Of a stretch of 64,000 bases of DNA, positions 61,901 through 64,000 are shown piece after piece. The translations under genes and the position numbers were made by a program. Position 1 is the stretch's first letter. Every line of letters starts with the position of its first letter. The stretch covers positions 124,001-188,000 of the forward strand of contig NZ_FSRT01000003.1 of assembly GCF_900143015.1 (NCBI RefSeq), given 5' to 3'. The notes under the pieces were generated by a model that saw only the letters and a program-made list of their open reading frames with translations, did no database searches and was not told where the DNA came from. The DNA comes from Fibrobacter sp. UWB11. GTDB lineage: Bacteria > Fibrobacterota > Fibrobacteria > Fibrobacterales > Fibrobacteraceae.

Positions 61901-63067
61901 TTATGTTTGGTTCACTGCGTCATTTACAATATTTTCAACCTTTTTATACACATCGCATAGTTCACTTACAATTTTTCCATCATCACAAGCATCTAATTCT
62001 TTTACAACTACATACCATTTCCCACTAGTTTTATCGTCCTTCAATATTTCAAATGTATCTTTAAGTTTTGGACGATATAAATTAATCCTATTCTTTTGAT
62101 TATCCCATTTCCAGATAGATACAGAGATATTAAACCTGTTTTCTACAAGACTAGTAAATCCAGCTTCAATTCCCAATTCATATTGTTTATCACCTTTCTT
62201 AAAATGACCACCTAGATACAAGCCACCATTCCACCAATCTCCACTTAAAGAATCGTGTTCCTTTTGGTTCAAGCTCGATTGAATATTTTCAATCCGCTTT
62301 TCAAGCAATTTTTTTTGCTCCGACAAAAATTTTTCTCGACGTTCGAGCAATTCTCCCAATTCCTTATCTTTATCTATAAAGAAATTTCGCTCTTTTTCAG
62401 ACAGTTCTGACATATAGCCTCCCTTTCGTTCTAAAAAATGGATAAAATCGTTTAAATAAGAAAGATATTTTGAATTACAATGATTCAAATAATCGTTTAA
62501 ATTTTGTTTTAACTTTTCTAGAAATTCTCTATAATAAATCGTTTTAAAATTAGGATTTACATTTTCATATTCAGCCTTTTCACACAAAGCCAAAAGAATG
62601 CACACAGTATGTAAATTAAAAAGTTCACTTTCTTTTTTCGCACTATTATAATAATCGTCAAAGTCATTATTTGGAAACGCATCAATTTTATTCTCTACGC
62701 ATACTTTTAAGCAATCTGCTGTTAAGAGCAAATCCATACGATTTCCCTTTTCAGTACATTTTTCTGTTTCAGCGCAAACGCTTTGAGTATACAAAATGTT
62801 TTTCTTATCAAGCACCTCTATTGCCGCAGAATACTTTTCTTGATAGACCTCAAGAAGAGTATCGAAGAAAAGAGTTCCAAACCCATGCGGATTTCTAGTA
62901 TCGAAGAAAAAAGCAAACAATCTCGAACATATTTCTTCTAATCGTTTCCAGGGATACTCACAAAGTTCCAAGTAAGTCGGTTCATACACCGGTTTAGGTG
63001 GACACTTCTCCTTAAACTCGTCAAGAAGTTTATTAAATTCTGCCAGCTGTTTTTCGTCTTTTTCCAT
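61901..63067 (-). CDS. PD-(D/E)XK nuclease-superfamily protein
   Basis: A 388-residue, AT-rich gene product. The word NRMDLLLTADCLKVCVENKI has the D...(E/Q)xK order of the PD-(D/E)XK fold (Asp near 115, ENK near 128), as in PDDEXK_4-type proteins. A coiled-coil region (about 215-265, KELGELLERREKFLSEQKKL) and a C-terminal domain with WWNGGLYLGGHF follow. It lies 90 bases upstream of the AAA gene. It is likely a DNA-cleaving component of an accessory system; the target is unknown. AAGGATTTACTT precedes the ATG. Confidence 0.75.
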   Translation of the reverse strand: MEKDEKQLAEFNKLLDEFKEKCPPKPVYEPTYLELCEYPWKRLEEICSRLFAFFFDTRNPHGFGTLFFDTLLEVYQEKYSAAIEVLDKKNILYTQSVCAETEKCTEKGNRMDLLLTADCLKVCVENKIDAFPNNDFDDYYNSAKKESELFNLHTVCILLALCEKAEYENVNPNFKTIYYREFLEKLKQNLNDYLNHCNSKYLSYLNDFIHFLERKGGYMSELSEKERNFFIDKDKELGELLERREKFLSEQKKLLEKRIENIQSSLNQKEHDSLSGDWWNGGLYLGGHFKKGDKQYELGIEAGFTSLVENRFNISVSIWKWDNQKNRINLYRPKLKDTFEILKDDKTSGKWYVVVKELDACDDGKIVSELCDVYKKVENIVNDAVNQT

Positions 63068-63103
63068 AAGTAAATCCTTTTGTCATTAAATATGATTGTA
63101 ACA

Positions 63104-63147
63104 GACTATCAAGAATGTAGATTCAGCGCACGACAATTAATGTCGTA
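63104..63147. repeat. Shared upstream element with ACGACA/TGTCGT palindrome
   Basis: A 37-base segment (63104-63140) matches 63964-64000 with one difference; it continues into the palindrome arm TGTCGT (63141-63146). It lies upstream of the nuclease-like gene. Confidence 0.72.
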
Positions 63148-63172
63148 CGAGAAAAGAGAAAAAATTCAATTT

Positions 63173-63856
63173 CTATTTTTCAAGAATCCAATTTTCACGC
63201 AAAAAATTAAGGAAAACAAGACTATTCTTTTGACCATACATTTTGCCACGACGTAGTGGTCCATTCCATTCACTACTTCTTGATGGATGATTAAACGGTA
63301 AATAATTTATACCTTTTCTTTCTGTATAATCCCACAAATTTTCCCCCATATATGTTTTATAATCTTCCTCTGCAGAATCAAAAGCAAGAACACCAAAAAA
63401 TGCAACTAAATCCGGCGATAGAATTTCAAGAACATTATGAAAATTCAATACAGCTAGTTCACAATCTTTTTCCTCGCATATATCACGAAAAGAGGTACTT
63501 TCGTCCGCCGGTCGCAAAAAATAATTATACGCCGCAATTTCATCAAATCCTGAAGGGAAAAAATTTCTCAAAGCCGCTTCAATTGGAGCCTTAAATTTAC
63601 CATAACCCCTTTCTGAAGAATGTCTTGTATTACAGCATTCACATTCGTCATCTGTAATACCTTCCACTCCAGCATACCACCCTTCAATATTACGATGAAT
63701 TGTTGAATTTTGGTGTAAATAATGGCTCTCTCCCACAAGCAAAAGTTTCTTATGCTCAGGCGATTCATAGTTACACCCCACAAATGGCACCATATATGGG
63801 TGCGTTTTATAGAAAGGAATAGATTGAAATTTTGCATCATAAGTAGTGACAAACAT
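63173..63856 (-). CDS. Uracil-DNA glycosylase-like superfamily protein
   Basis: A 227-residue protein. Words LLLVGESHYLH near the start, SPDLVAFFGVLAF in the middle and FNHPSRSSEWNG near the end follow the order of UDG-superfamily motifs, but the assignment is tentative. A cluster ECECCNTRHSS (about 72-82) could bind metal. AT-rich. GAGGGGGG precedes the ATG and TATATT lies about 50 bases upstream. It is the first gene in view of the accessory group read leftwards. Confidence 0.6.
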   Translation of the reverse strand: MFVTTYDAKFQSIPFYKTHPYMVPFVGCNYESPEHKKLLLVGESHYLHQNSTIHRNIEGWYAGVEGITDDECECCNTRHSSERGYGKFKAPIEAALRNFFPSGFDEIAAYNYFLRPADESTSFRDICEEKDCELAVLNFHNVLEILSPDLVAFFGVLAFDSAEEDYKTYMGENLWDYTERKGINYLPFNHPSRSSEWNGPLRRGKMYGQKNSLVFLNFLRENWILEK

Positions 63857-63963
63857 ACATCCCCCCTCTGATTGTTAAAGAGATAACCACCGTATAATCT
63901 TTAAATATACGCTATTTTTCTAAAATTTCGTTTTTTTCAGCTCGTTCCTCTAAAAAATTTTCT

Positions 63964-64000
63964 GACTATCAAAAATGTAGATTCAGCGCACGACAATTAA
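63964..64000. repeat. Shared upstream element, copy at the window edge
   Basis: Same 37 bases as 63104-63140 apart from one base; the palindrome is cut by the window end. It lies upstream of the UDG-like gene. Confidence 0.7.

Overview
The window reads as chromosome of a Fibrobacter (Fibrobacter succinogenes type). The reasons are ten proteins ending in the FISUMP domain (the 'Fibrobacter succinogenes major paralogous domain', TIGR02145), five members of the second Fibrobacter paralogous family (TIGR02147/DUF4423), and a GH16 beta-glucanase with the circularly permuted fold known from F. succinogenes. Poly-serine linkers, many acetate-type lipoprotein signals and TATATT/TATCTT promoters lying close to start codons fit the same lineage. 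No tRNA, rRNA, CRISPR array, integrase or classical insertion sequence was seen.

Layout. 0-8.4 kb: a catalytically degenerate M16 peptidase-like lipoprotein, a candidate small RNA, batB and batA separated by an oppositely oriented membrane protein with a degenerate GGDEF domain, azlCD, a small secreted protein and mltG. 8.5-15.5 kb: a compact six-gene minus-strand operon (small membrane protein, ABC-2 exporter, two PilT-like ATPases with damaged motifs, patatin-like protein with a probable outer-membrane barrel). 15.7-17.2 kb: a minimal FISUMP lipoprotein and a GGGP synthase-family enzyme. 17.2-37.1 kb: the most striking region, five repeated transcription units on the minus strand. Each has a near-identical promoter, a TIGR02147 regulator-like gene, one or two large FISUMP lipoproteins and a near-identical terminator; a GSCFA-domain gene on the plus strand interrupts the array. 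37.2-45.7 kb: a DEAD-box helicase, an intact GGDEF protein, alaS, three small lipoproteins and the permuted GH16 lipoprotein. 46-50.6 kb: pflB and its activase pflA, separated by a metallo-beta-lactamase-fold protein and a lipoprotein. 50.7-58.4 kb: a short AT-rich orphan gene between 18-bp direct repeats, pilC/pilT, a thioredoxin-like protein, epmA with an upstream FISUMP gene, and sufS. 58.4-64 kb: an accessory-looking stretch (Rpn-type nuclease, double AAA+ ATPase, PD-(D/E)XK nuclease-like protein, UDG-like protein) in which a shared palindrome precedes the last three genes.

How genes work together. pflB and pflA supply anaerobic pyruvate cleavage and its radical activation, as expected for a fermentative rumen organism. 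pilT and pilC belong to the type IV pilus/type II secretion machinery. The five regulator-lipoprotein cassettes look like one expanded family under shared transcriptional design, and the sequence suggests duplication and recombination at conserved TTAGGAGGA junctions; what they do is not known. Non-coding structure is rich: a GAT..CCCG/CGGG..TGACA palindrome family (including two apparently in-frame insertions within the GSCFA gene), a covarying branched hairpin element, and several probably leaderless promoters.
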